Positions 25,501 through 32,899 of a stretch of 42,790 nucleotides of DNA are shown here, piece after piece. The stretch is from positions 1-42,790 of the forward strand of contig WSXU01000026.1 of NCBI GenBank assembly GCA_009773455.1, in the 5' to 3' direction. This DNA is from Bacteroidota bacterium. Its GTDB lineage: Bacteria; Bacteroidota; Bacteroidia; Bacteroidales; Lentimicrobiaceae. The stretch's first letter is position 1. Every line of letters begins with the position of its first letter. Below the pieces are notes generated by a model that was not told the DNA's origin, did no database searches, and worked only from the letters and a program-made list of their open reading frames with translations. Made by a program: the position numbers and the translations under genes.

Positions 25501-26182
25501 AGAATGGTGTACTGTCACACCTTCAGGATCAGGCAACGGAACCATTCTGGCGACCTATGCTGAGAATACCATCACAACCAGCCGTGTGGCTACCATCACC
25601 GTTTCTGTGGCAGGTTTCAGTGATCAGATCGTTACAGTGTACCAGTTTGGTGCTGCCCCTGTGCTGCAGGTGTCACCTCCCGGCCAACAAGTGCCTCCTG
25701 AATCAGGGAGCGTCAACTTTGCAGTTACTTCCAATACCGACTGGACCGTGCACAGCGATGCTGCCTGGTGCATGGTAACCCCTTCGGGTTCCGGGAGCGG
25801 AACCATTACGGCGGCTTATCTTGAAAACCATTCAACAGAAGATCGTGTTGCAAACCTGAAGGTAACAGCCAGCGGCATGAGTCCGGTCTTTATTACAGTG
25901 TTGCAGACAGGACTTGTTACCGGAGTTCAGCAACCGGATGAGGCTGGCATAAGAATTTATCCCAATCCGACCGGAGGCCTGATTTATCTGGATATTGAAA
26001 ATAACGGGAATGAAAATTTACTGGTGACCATCAGCGATGCCGTCGGACGTGTTGTTTACTGCAATACCTCAAAAGGAAGGATTTCGGAAGAAATCGATCT
26101 TAAAGAATATGGCAAAGGACTTTACAATGTGGTTATTTCTTTGGGTAAGGCTGTTTCAGTTAGAAGGATTCTTGTCAGCTAA
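22517..26182 (+). CDS. Secreted SGNH-like protein with ten BACON repeats and T9SS sorting domain
   Basis: 1221 residues from the ATG at 22517; a TTG three codons upstream is less likely. A signal peptide (1-23, PSA before Q24) precedes an SGNH-like head (about 25-265) with Ser36 in FLHHSTG and a late DSHPN block, very similar to the preceding gene. Residues 267-1136 are ten BACON domains of exactly 87 residues each, all with a W-C core (GWCTVTPSG in most). Repeats 3, 4 and 5 are nearly identical and repeats 6-10 more diverged. The last 85 residues are a type A T9SS sorting domain (IRIYPNPTGG, then GLYNVVIS and RRILVS). The protein is expected to be exported to the cell surface, with the BACON array as a stalk or carbohydrate-binding rod. 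Confidence 0.85.
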   Translation: MSVFKYYAWLLVFIVLIPLSPSAQTLFRSGTFLHHSTGLNIWGPNGSSTSIPQEMVNYNTAHGYTGTSAVTMGQQWWPSGGNNEWEYWHRIFDNEVPGLNIFSVMNNNKIVVIKSCFPSSEMTGVGQPSDTLTPTIKSIYNYKWHWRNIIGVMASRPQNFFAIWTNAPHVQGNTNPTAASLAKKFTTWAKDTLAQGLDPEMGALPPNIYVFHYFSKLTDANGYELPQYAISSSDSHPNGTATALVAPQFVNEIFDAAIAYEQSFSTLSITPSSQNVGATAGSAGFTVTSATSWTAQSNTGWCTVTPSGSGTGTLTATYSANTGTSSRTTTITVSASGAGSQAVSLVQAGAAATLSVAPSSQNVTAAAGNTAFTVTSNTSWAAQSDAGWCTVTPSGNGNGTLTATYTANTGTTSRTATITVSATGTGNQTVTVVQAGSAVTLSVTPSSQNVTAAGGSTAFTVTSNTAWTAQSNSGWCTVTPSGNGNGTLTAAYTANTGTTSRTATITVSATGTGNQTVTVVQAGTAVTLSVTPSSQNVTAAGGSTAFTVTSNTAWTAQSNSGWCTVTPSGNGNGTLTATYTANTGTTSRTATITVSAAGTGNQTVTVVQAGTALTLSVTPSSQNVTAAGGSTAFTVTSNTSWTAQSNSGWCTVTPSGSGNGTLTATYTANTGTTSRTATITVSATGAGNQTVTVVQAGTAVILTVTPSNQDVPASSGNTFFTVTSNAGWIAQSNAGWCVVTPTGTGNGTITASYTENISTASRMALITVSAAGASDMTVTVTQAGAAVTLSVTPPSQNVSSAAGSAGYTVVSNTSWTALSNAGWCTVTPSGTGNGTITATYTENTGTTQRTATITVSATGAGNQTVTLMQLGSDPALAVTPLNQDVGAAEGSTSYTVTSNVSWTAQSNAGWCVVTPSGSGNGELIADFTQNSDNSTRVATITLSAPGTVDQSVTLTQAGSAITLQVSPANQNVSSNAGTTHFTVTSNSAWTVQSDAEWCTVTPSGSGNGTILATYAENTITTSRVATITVSVAGFSDQIVTVYQFGAAPVLQVSPPGQQVPPESGSVNFAVTSNTDWTVHSDAAWCMVTPSGSGSGTITAAYLENHSTEDRVANLKVTASGMSPVFITVLQTGLVTGVQQPDEAGIRIYPNPTGGLIYLDIENNGNENLLVTISDAVGRVVYCNTSKGRISEEIDLKEYGKGLYNVVISLGKAVSVRRILVS
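23315..25924 (+). repeat. Ten in-frame 261-bp repeats
   Basis: Units begin at 23315 and every 261 bp after that, with no indel in any of the ten. DNA identity is highest among units 2-5 (23576-24619), which suggests recent expansion by unequal recombination, and falls toward the 3' end. The array can be expected to vary in copy number and to collapse in short-read assemblies. Confidence 0.92.
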
Positions 26183-26229
26183 TGCAGGTTTTTTCTGATA
26201 ATTGTAGTAATTTATGAAAAAGCAGGTGA

Positions 26230-26259
26230 TTTCAGGGAAATTATTTTCATTTCCTGAAA
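26230..26259 (+). other. Stem-loop after the ten-BACON gene
   Basis: TTTCAGGGAAAT (26230-26241) pairs with ATTTCCTGAAA (26249-26259) with one bulged G and a 7-base loop. No T-tract follows, so termination is possible but not certain. Confidence 0.5.
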
Positions 26260-26411
26260 AGATATCCGACTGGCTGTTAATCCGAGGTACAGGTCACACT
26301 GCCAGTGTGTTGGGTTCAGAAATGTAGTCCAGGATTTTTCAGGAAAATCAATATACTTTCAGTCAAACATTGATTTCGCATTTAAATTCCTTTTTATCAA
26401 AACATTATGCT

Positions 26412-26419
26412 TACCTTTG
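26412..26419 (+). promoter_or_regulatory. -7 box of the rhlE-type gene
   Basis: TACCTTTG matches TAnnTTTG. No TTG is present at the usual upstream distance, so only half of the promoter is supported. The leader would be about 150 nt, a length often seen for cold-inducible RNA helicases, though nothing here proves that. Confidence 0.45.
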
Positions 26420-26572
26420 CGGTTCATTTAAAGTAGCTGATTCTCATTTATAGGTTTATATCCTTTCCTGCCAATCGAACCTTCGTTATTTCCAGATCCT
26501 TTCAGAATTTAACTCAGGTCACTCCGAAAAGCCACGGTTGTTTACCGGCTGCGATCACTTTATCAATTTTAC

Positions 26573-27823
26573 ATGACATTCGAAAATCTGAACATCATTG
26601 CGCCCATTACCCAGGCGTTGAAACAAAAGGGTTATGTTGAACCAACACCCATCCAGGAAAAAGCAATCCCGCATCTCTTAAAAGGCTCCGATGTTTTCGG
26701 CACTGCCCAGACAGGCACCGGCAAAACTGCCGCATTTGCTATTCCGATATTACAAAAACTCTATGCAGGCCAGGCCGACCGGAAAACTTCCGGAATAAGG
26801 GCACTGGTGCTTGCACCTACCCGCGAACTGGCCATCCAGATCAGCGAAAGCTTTTCCGATTACAGTAAGGGCCTCAGACTGAGACATACCGTCGTGTACG
26901 GAGGTGTTTCACAGAATCCCCAGACGACGATTCTGAAAAAGGGCATCGACATTCTGATAGCCACCCCCGGACGACTGATTGACCTGATGAATCAGGGCTT
27001 TATCCGCCTCGATACCATTGAATTTTTTATCCTGGACGAAGCCGATCGCATGCTCGATATGGGATTTGCTCCCGACATCAAACGCATTATCGCCAAATTA
27101 CCTGCCCGGAAACAAACCGGGTTCTTTACCGCAACCATTCCGCAGGAAATACGGGCGCTGGCCGACAGCCTGCTTCATAACCCGGTAATGATCCATGTGG
27201 CTCCGAACAGTGCACCGGCCGAAAGTGTAAACCAGTCGGTTTATTATGTTGAGAAGGCCGACAAACGGGCGATGCTTCAGCAGGTGTTTGAATCTGAAGA
27301 GATCGAAACCGCCCTGATTTTTACACGCACCAAGCATGGGGCCGATAAGGTAACCCGTGAACTGAACAAAATAGGCATCTCAGCAGTCGCCATTCATGGT
27401 AACAAGTCTCAGATGGCCCGCCAGAAAGCGTTGCAGGGATTCAAGAACAGGACAATCAAAGTACTGGTTGCCACCGATATCGCTTCACGCGGGATTGATG
27501 TGGACAAACTGACCCATGTCATCAACTTTGAATTGCCCGAAGTGCCTGAAACCTATGTTCACCGTATCGGCCGTACCGGTCGGGCGGGCGAGAGCGGAAC
27601 TGCCATATCCTTCTGTGCCAGCGAAGAGCGTGGCAGCCTGAAGGACATCAACAAGTTATTGCCAAGGGCCATCGAAGTGAAACGGATGAACGGGTTTGTA
27701 GCCAGTTCACATACTGCTCTGGATATGGTTGCTGCCGAAAGACCCGAGCGTCCTTCATTCCATGGTCGCCCTGCCCGCCCTTCCAATTCAGGGCAGCGGC
27801 CTTTTCAGCGGAAACGCTGGTAA
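26573..27823 (+). CDS. rhlE: DEAD-box RNA helicase, RhlE-type
   Basis: A 416-residue ATP-dependent RNA helicase, probably acting in ribosome assembly or RNA turnover. Motifs in order: Q motif PTPIQEKAIP, Walker A AQTGTGKT, PTRELA, TPGR, DEAD (ILDEADRMLDMGF), motif III as TAT rather than the usual SAT (FFTATIPQEI), IFTRTKHG, ATDIASRGIDVD and HRIGRTGRAG. The C-terminal tail is short, basic and Arg/Pro-rich (ERPSFHGRPARPSN), typical of RhlE-like proteins. It is a single gene between its own -7 box and a strong terminator. Confidence 0.93.
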   Translation: MTFENLNIIAPITQALKQKGYVEPTPIQEKAIPHLLKGSDVFGTAQTGTGKTAAFAIPILQKLYAGQADRKTSGIRALVLAPTRELAIQISESFSDYSKGLRLRHTVVYGGVSQNPQTTILKKGIDILIATPGRLIDLMNQGFIRLDTIEFFILDEADRMLDMGFAPDIKRIIAKLPARKQTGFFTATIPQEIRALADSLLHNPVMIHVAPNSAPAESVNQSVYYVEKADKRAMLQQVFESEEIETALIFTRTKHGADKVTRELNKIGISAVAIHGNKSQMARQKALQGFKNRTIKVLVATDIASRGIDVDKLTHVINFELPEVPETYVHRIGRTGRAGESGTAISFCASEERGSLKDINKLLPRAIEVKRMNGFVASSHTALDMVAAERPERPSFHGRPARPSNSGQRPFQRKRW

Positions 27824-27845
27824 CAGCCACGATTTTAACTGTTTT

Positions 27846-27877
27846 AAAAAGCATCTGACTTTGGTTGGATGCTTTTT
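27846..27877 (+). terminator. Intrinsic terminator of the rhlE-type gene
   Basis: AAAAAGCATC (27846-27855) and GATGCTTTTT (27868-27877) form a perfect 10-bp stem with a 12-base loop that ends in a T-run. It starts 23 bp after the stop codon and, with A- and T-tracts on each arm, could work in both directions. Confidence 0.9.
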
Positions 27878-27970
27878 CATTTTATGCATCTGGTAAGTGA
27901 TATACCACCGTTGTGTCTTTAAATTCAGTAACCCTGAAATACTTTAACCCCTTCTCCGGGGCCAAGCCTG

Positions 27971-28098
27971 TAACTCTGTAACTCTGTAACTCTGTAACTC
28001 TGTAACTCTGAAACTTTGTAACTCTGAAACTTTGTAACTCTGAAACTTTGTAACTCTGAAACCCTGTAACCCTGTATCCCTGAAACTCTGTAACCATG
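27971..28098. repeat. 8-bp tandem array, 16 units
   Basis: Sixteen contiguous 8-bp units, starting with five identical TAACTCTG units and continuing with alternating AAACTTTG and TAACTCTG, then decaying variants (AAACCCTG, TATCCCTG, TAACCATG). It produces spurious repetitive reading frames on the minus strand. The start codon of the PIF1-like helicase is 50 bp downstream. Confidence 0.9.
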
Positions 28099-28148
28099 CA
28101 ATTCTCTGAACCGATAATTCAGTACATTAGCTGTTTCGTTTAAAGGCC

Positions 28149-30014
28149 ATGACACTCGTTATCGACAACATCCCCATCGATGAAAACAACCCTGAATTCA
28201 GGTATGCCGCTGAATTCGTGTTGCACACCAACCGGATGTTGTACCTTACCGGAAAGGCTGGCACAGGAAAAACAACCTTCCTGAAACTGCTGAAACACAT
28301 CAGCAACAAAAATATGGTGGTACTGGCGCCAACCGGGGTGGCTGCAGTAAACGCCGGAGGGCAGACCATCCACTCCTTTTTCAACATCAAGCCCAGTGTG
28401 TATGTGCCGGGCGATAAGCGCCTCAGGGTGCGGGTACCACCGGATGATCCGGACAAGAGCATGATCAACGATCATTTCAGGTATCACCGTGATAAGCTTG
28501 AAATCATCCGTGGCCTGGAACTGCTGGTGATTGATGAAATCTCGATGGTCCGCTGCGACCTGCTCGATGTGATCGACCGGCTGCTGAGGGTATTCCGCAA
28601 AAGGGAATTCACCCCTTTCGGCGGGGTGCAGGTGGTGCTGATCGGTGATACCTTTCAACTGCCGCCCATTGTGAACCAGGACGACTGGAGCATTCTGGGC
28701 CAGTTTTACAAAAGTCCTTTCTTTTTCAGTTCCCGTGCCTTGCAGGATCAGAAACCGGTTTATATAGAACTGAAGAAAATCTACCGTCAGACCGATCAGG
28801 ATTTTATTGATCTGTTGAACAGGATCAGGATAAACAGCCTTGACCCGGGTGACCTCAGCCTGCTTAACAGCCGCTTTCTCCATGGTTTTACACCGGAACA
28901 GGAAGAAGATTACATTATTCTGGCGACACATAACCGGATGGTGGAGGAGACGAATGAAATGCGGCTCCGTGAAATCAATGAGCCCCTGCACCGGTTCGAA
29001 GCAATGGTTGACGGAATTTTTCCCGAGACCAGCTACCCTGCCGATGCCATGCTGAAACTGAAAGAAGGGGCCCAGGTAATGTTTCTCCGGAACGACCGGA
29101 ATAAACGGTTTTATAACGGAAAGATTGGTCATGTAATTGAGATTTCCGAAGAAGGTCTGTTCGTACAATTGCCGGAAGGGGAAATCATATCGGTTGAACG
29201 GGAAGAGTGGGCCAACATCAGGTACTCCTGGGACAGCAAGGAAAGCAAGGTCATTGAAGATCCTGTCGGTTCTTTTGTACAGTATCCGCTGAAACTGGCC
29301 TGGGCCATAACGGTTCACAAAAGCCAGGGGCTGACTTTTGAAAAAATCATTGCTGATCTGGGTGAAGCCTTTGCACCGGGACAGGTATATGTAGCTTTAA
29401 GCCGCTGCACCTCCTTCCCGGGGGTATTGCTGAAGACCCCGTTAACCGGCAGGGCAATCATGACCGACCCGGTGGTACTGGAATTTGCCGGCAATGAGAC
29501 GCCTGAAACACTGATCATCAGTGAGCTTGAAAAGGGAAAGGCCGATAATTTCCTGAAAAGGGCGCTTTCAGCATACAGGATCAGGGATTATCAGAAGGCG
29601 GGAACCCTCTTCCACGCATACATGGAGCAACCATCAGAGAAAGGATATGATAGGGGGATGCGCCTGTTTTCCTACGCCATAGGCCGTTTCCTTAAACAGG
29701 CGAATATTCATGTTGGGTATTCAGGAATTAAAGACGGTTCTGCCGGGGAATTATCAATCACCGGTAAGCAAACGTCAGCAACCCTGCCCGATCAGAGAAA
29801 ATTGCTTCGTCAGCTGGAGGTAAAACTTCAGGCTCAGGTTCTGCTGGCTGAAGTCCTGACAGATCTGTTGCAGAAGATTCCGGATGTTTTTGGAAAGGAT
29901 TTCATTCAAACCGGTTTTTCGGCACAATTAGAACAACTGGCCGGATCGCTCAGGCAAGCCCTGAAAAATGTTAAGGAACAGAAAAAGAGTTCCGGCAGGA
30001 AAAAGAAATCCTGA
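28149..30014 (+). CDS. PIF1-like DNA helicase (superfamily 1B)
   Basis: A 621-residue AAA/RecD-like 5'-3' helicase. Walker A is GKAGTGKTTFL (about residues 35-45), motif Ia APTGVAAVNAGGQTIHSFF, Walker B LLVIDEISMV, motif III GDTFQLPPIV, and the UvrD-like C-terminal block AITVHKSQGLTFEKI, then YVALSRCTS. The PIF1 family resolves structured DNA such as G-quadruplexes and R-loops. The last 160 residues are helical and end in a Lys-rich tail (KEQKKSSGRKKKS), possibly a nucleic-acid-binding extension. No operon partner is evident, and a gap of about 230 bp follows before the lipoprotein gene. Confidence 0.9.
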   Translation: MTLVIDNIPIDENNPEFRYAAEFVLHTNRMLYLTGKAGTGKTTFLKLLKHISNKNMVVLAPTGVAAVNAGGQTIHSFFNIKPSVYVPGDKRLRVRVPPDDPDKSMINDHFRYHRDKLEIIRGLELLVIDEISMVRCDLLDVIDRLLRVFRKREFTPFGGVQVVLIGDTFQLPPIVNQDDWSILGQFYKSPFFFSSRALQDQKPVYIELKKIYRQTDQDFIDLLNRIRINSLDPGDLSLLNSRFLHGFTPEQEEDYIILATHNRMVEETNEMRLREINEPLHRFEAMVDGIFPETSYPADAMLKLKEGAQVMFLRNDRNKRFYNGKIGHVIEISEEGLFVQLPEGEIISVEREEWANIRYSWDSKESKVIEDPVGSFVQYPLKLAWAITVHKSQGLTFEKIIADLGEAFAPGQVYVALSRCTSFPGVLLKTPLTGRAIMTDPVVLEFAGNETPETLIISELEKGKADNFLKRALSAYRIRDYQKAGTLFHAYMEQPSEKGYDRGMRLFSYAIGRFLKQANIHVGYSGIKDGSAGELSITGKQTSATLPDQRKLLRQLEVKLQAQVLLAEVLTDLLQKIPDVFGKDFIQTGFSAQLEQLAGSLRQALKNVKEQKKSSGRKKKS

Positions 30015-30198
30015 CAGGCTTATAAACGAAATTCAACCTGACATACAGGTTGATGAATCGGATTACTAATCAGCAGATTGGGCCTGGTATCCTGCTGGTT
30101 GAAAGTTGTTCATGCCGGGTTTCAAAGTAGTCAGCAGGCCCTTCGTTTAATTCATTTAAACCGAAATTCATTATTTACAAATGTGCGTGATTTTTATA

Positions 30199-30206
30199 TA
30201 AATTTG
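30199..30206 (+). promoter_or_regulatory. -7 box of the lipoprotein gene
   Basis: TAAATTTG matches TAnnTTTG and would place the transcript start near 30213, about 30 nt before the GTG start. No good -33 element is seen. It may also drive the VTC-DUF4956-DUF2490 genes downstream. Confidence 0.5.
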
Positions 30207-30241
30207 CGCTGAAAGTGATGTTAAGAAATCGTTAAATAATT

Positions 30242-30643
30242 GTGAAACAATTCCGGTTACTCCCGCTCATCCTGTTTTTGGTTTTCGGTTTCTCCTCCTG
30301 TTCCAAGGAAGAAGGGGAGGGTGGAAATTCTACAATCTATGGTACCATAATCGTCCATGATTACAACAGCAGTTACACACAACTGAACGGAATCTACAAC
30401 GGAGCCGATGAAGATGTATACATCATCTATGGCGACGACCGGAGTTACAGCGAGAGAATCCGTTCAAATTACAACGGGGTTTACGAATTCAAATACCTGC
30501 GTCCCGGAAATTACAAGGTTTATGTTTATTCGGAGGATTCGACACTTACCATGCCCTCAGGAAAATATGCCGTTGTCAGGGAAGTCAGGATTAGCGGCAA
30601 CAGGCAGACGGTGAAAGCCGACGACATCGTCATATTCAAATAA
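30242..30643 (+). CDS. Small lipoprotein with a beta-sandwich-like domain
   Basis: 133 residues from a GTG start; the only upstream ATG in the frame is followed by a stop. Residues 1-20 are a lipoprotein signal with lipobox FSSC, Cys20 being the predicted lipidated residue. The acidic stretch after it (KEEGEGG) is compatible with surface or outer-membrane sorting in Bacteroidota, which is inference. The remainder is Tyr-rich and resembles a Cna-B/carboxypeptidase-regulatory-like fold (NGVYEFKYLRPGNYKVYVYSED). The function is unknown. It precedes the VTC gene by 83 bp in the same direction and could belong to that unit. Confidence 0.75.
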   Translation: MKQFRLLPLILFLVFGFSSCSKEEGEGGNSTIYGTIIVHDYNSSYTQLNGIYNGADEDVYIIYGDDRSYSERIRSNYNGVYEFKYLRPGNYKVYVYSEDSTLTMPSGKYAVVREVRISGNRQTVKADDIVIFK

Positions 30644-30726
30644 CCGCGCCTAATGCTACTCGATTACAATCCGTGAGATTCAGGATAAATAGCTGAAACC
30701 GGAAAGTAATACTAAGAATAACCAGG

Positions 30727-31482
30727 ATGGATGAACTCATAGAAGCACTCAAGCGATTTACTCCGATAAGTCTTGATCAGATGGACAAGGTACAGTTGCT
30801 TGACCGCATCGATACCAAATACATTCTTAACCAGGCGAAGTTGTCCGAATTGCTCGGAAAGATTGCAGATTCGTATTACGTCCTGAACATTGAAGGCGAA
30901 TTGCTTCATCCCTATGAGACGCTTTATTTCGATACGCCGGACTATAACCTATACAGGATGCACCACAACGGACATCAGAACAGGTATAAATTAAGGTTCA
31001 GGAAATATGTCAATTCCGGAATTTCATTTTTTGAGGTCAAGTTGAAGACCAATACGCACCGTACCGTTAAAAAAAGGGTTTCAGTCAGCAACATTGAAGA
31101 GAGCCTTTCAGCAAATCAGCAGCAGTTTGTGCATGACTGTACCAACGATGATTTTGATCAGTATTTACCTGCTTTAAGGGTAAATTTCAACAGAATTACC
31201 CTGGTAAACCTTAATGTGGGAGAACGCCTTACCATTGATACCAATCTTCACTATGGTGATGAGAATGGCGAGAAAAATATTCAGAATATTGCAATTGTTG
31301 AAGTAAAACAGCAGAAACATTCTGTTTCTCCCTTCAGGCAACTGATGCGTGAAAACAGGATGCACGAGTTCTACCTCAGCAAATACTGCCTCGGGATTAC
31401 CTGCCTTCATGAAGGCCTGAAAAAGAACAGATTCAAACGGAAATTAATGGCCCTAAACAAACTTGGCTATGATGTATCTTAA
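30727..31482 (+). CDS. VTC-domain protein (polyphosphate polymerase-like)
   Basis: 251 residues with the VTC/CYTH-like tunnel pattern: RIDTKYIL near the N terminus, YFDTPDYNLYRMHHNGHQNRYKLRFRKY, FFEVKLKTNTHRTVKKR and a late EVKQ. In eukaryotic VTC4 this fold makes polyphosphate from ATP. In bacteria the activity of these homologues is mostly inferred. Basic residues expected in the tunnel (K/R at the strand ends) are present. The gene overlaps the next one, a DUF4956 membrane protein, and this pair is a recurring arrangement, so a membrane-coupled polyphosphate or related activity is a reasonable guess. Confidence 0.85.
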   Translation: MDELIEALKRFTPISLDQMDKVQLLDRIDTKYILNQAKLSELLGKIADSYYVLNIEGELLHPYETLYFDTPDYNLYRMHHNGHQNRYKLRFRKYVNSGISFFEVKLKTNTHRTVKKRVSVSNIEESLSANQQQFVHDCTNDDFDQYLPALRVNFNRITLVNLNVGERLTIDTNLHYGDENGEKNIQNIAIVEVKQQKHSVSPFRQLMRENRMHEFYLSKYCLGITCLHEGLKKNRFKRKLMALNKLGYDVS

Positions 31483-32203
31483 ACAGATTGTAATATCTCT
31501 TTTCTTACTGTGCATGCTGCTTACCGCATATACAACGGCTGGTCAGACCAGTGTTCCTGTTCAGGGGAAAGCAGTGGTGGTTGAAAATAACAATGCAGTA
31601 AAACACCCTTCACCTGAAGTCCAGGTGGTTAATGAGCCCATAACGCTCAATGGACGCTTTGCCTACAGCATCCTGATTGATCTGGCTTCTATGCTGCTGA
31701 TCTTTGGCCTGATCTATTTCCCCAATTACAGGAACAAGGAGTTCATGTTCACCTTTTTTATCTTTAACATCATCATTTTCATCATCACCTTTGTTCTGAA
31801 TAAGACAAGCATCTCGATGGGTGCGGCTTTCGGCCTTTTTGCCGTCTTTTCGATGCTGCGCTACCGTACCGAAGGCATCTCGATGAAGGAAATGACCTAC
31901 CTGCTGTTGTCCATCGCGCTGGGACTCATCAATGCCATTGGACTGAGCCTGCTGCCCATCAGTGTTTTTAACCTGATCCTGTTTCTCTTCATCTTTATCC
32001 TTGATCATCCGATGATTTTCAAACAGGAGCAATCAAAAGCTGTGGTTTATGAAAACATTGAACTGATTAAACCGGAAAACCATGAACTGTTGATCGAGGA
32101 TCTGCGCAAGCGAACCGGCCTCGATATCCACCGTTTCTCCATTTCCTCCATCGATTTTCTCAAAGATGCCACTTCAATTATAGTCTATTATTATAAAAAA
32201 TAG
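31469..32203 (+). CDS. DUF4956 membrane protein
   Basis: About 244 residues from the ATG at 31469 (31472 is equally possible). It overlaps the end of the VTC gene by 14 bp, which indicates translational coupling. An N-terminal hydrophobic signal or anchor (LKQIVISLFLLCMLLTAY) is followed by a loop of about 50 residues, then four membrane spans between roughly residues 65 and 180 with a conserved SMLRYRTEGISMKEMTYLL loop, and a cytoplasmic C-terminal domain of about 70 residues. DUF4956 proteins accompany VTC-domain proteins in many bacteria. The spans may export or anchor the product, but this is untested as far as I know. Confidence 0.85.
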   Translation: MMYLKQIVISLFLLCMLLTAYTTAGQTSVPVQGKAVVVENNNAVKHPSPEVQVVNEPITLNGRFAYSILIDLASMLLIFGLIYFPNYRNKEFMFTFFIFNIIIFIITFVLNKTSISMGAAFGLFAVFSMLRYRTEGISMKEMTYLLLSIALGLINAIGLSLLPISVFNLILFLFIFILDHPMIFKQEQSKAVVYENIELIKPENHELLIEDLRKRTGLDIHRFSISSIDFLKDATSIIVYYYKK

Positions 32204-32212
32204 ACAGAAATT

Positions 32213-32899
32213 ATGCTGGATCGATATTTTATAAAGGCAGGCTGTTTAATGATTGTAACTAGCCTGCTTTGTATTCCTATAGTCCATGCACAGATTAAGG
32301 ATGCCGGTTTATGGACCAGTCTTGCCTTTGAGGCAAAACTGGTGAAAAAACTTTCAGCAACGGTTTCACAGGAATACAGATTCAACGAAAATGTGACCGA
32401 ACTGGGTACATGGATCAGTGAAGCGGGTCTGGAGTATAAGCTGAATAAATATGTGAAGGCTTCTGTCAATTACAGGTTTACAATGAAACGACAGACCAAC
32501 AATCAGTATAGTCCCCGTCACCGGCTTTTTATTGATGTGAAGGCTGAAAAAAAGATAAAACCGGTTATCTTCCAGTTTCGCACACGGTTTCAGGAGGAAT
32601 ATGCCGACATCGGCCGTGCACCTGATGGCGGCTTTGCCGGTTATTATTCAAGAAACAAATTCAACTTTAAATTTGATCTCGACAGAAAATGGGAACCCTA
32701 CCTGTCGGTTGAGCTGTTTTCGCCACTCCGCCAAAATCAGCCATTTGTATTTGATGACATCCGCTATTCCGCTGGCTTTGAATATGCCCTTTCAAAGCAT
32801 CACAAACTGGATCTGTTTTATATGATTCAGAAGGAGATGAATGTAAATGATCCTGTTACAGACTTTATCGGCGGGATCGGATACCAGTTTAAGCTCTGA
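32213..32899 (+). CDS. DUF2490 family outer-membrane-like protein
   Basis: 228 residues. A signal peptide (about 1-26, ending VHAQ) is followed by alternating amphipathic beta strands with many Arg/Tyr residues (QEYRFNENVTELGTWISEAGLEY, KASVNYRFTMKR, YSAGFEYALSKHHKLDLFYM) and an end in GIGYQFKL, which suggests a small beta barrel in the outer membrane. It starts 9 bp after the DUF4956 stop, so it is co-transcribed with the VTC-DUF4956 pair. A barrel as third member hints that the product of the system reaches the envelope or outside. Confidence 0.82.
   Translation: MLDRYFIKAGCLMIVTSLLCIPIVHAQIKDAGLWTSLAFEAKLVKKLSATVSQEYRFNENVTELGTWISEAGLEYKLNKYVKASVNYRFTMKRQTNNQYSPRHRLFIDVKAEKKIKPVIFQFRTRFQEEYADIGRAPDGGFAGYYSRNKFNFKFDLDRKWEPYLSVELFSPLRQNQPFVFDDIRYSAGFEYALSKHHKLDLFYMIQKEMNVNDPVTDFIGGIGYQFKL

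Larger units (their letters stand above)
26183..26572. other. Intergenic with stem-loop and rhlE promoter
   Basis: The gap holds an imperfect 11-bp hairpin soon after the stop codon (26230-26259), a small dyad CACACTG-C-CAGTGTG (26295-26309) and a consensus -7 box (26412-26419). No gene is apparent. Confidence 0.6.
27824..28148. other. Intergenic: terminator and 8-bp array
   Basis: Contains the rhlE terminator (27846-27877) and a 16-unit 8-bp array (27971-28098). I found no clear promoter for the downstream helicase. Confidence 0.6.

Noticed and set aside
23315-25924. CRISPR-like array
   Set aside because: The period is 261 bp, in frame, and encodes BACON domains; there are no spacers and no cas genes. 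The 7- and 8-bp arrays also lack spacers.
27882-28155. Repetitive minus-strand protein of the type SYRVTELQ
   Set aside because: Purely a translation of the 8-bp tandem array; no promoter, start context or homologous fold.
28140-29318. 392-codon minus-strand frame opposite the PIF1-like helicase
   Set aside because: The plus-strand frame carries all helicase motifs. The opposite frame has no family features and exists because of codon bias.
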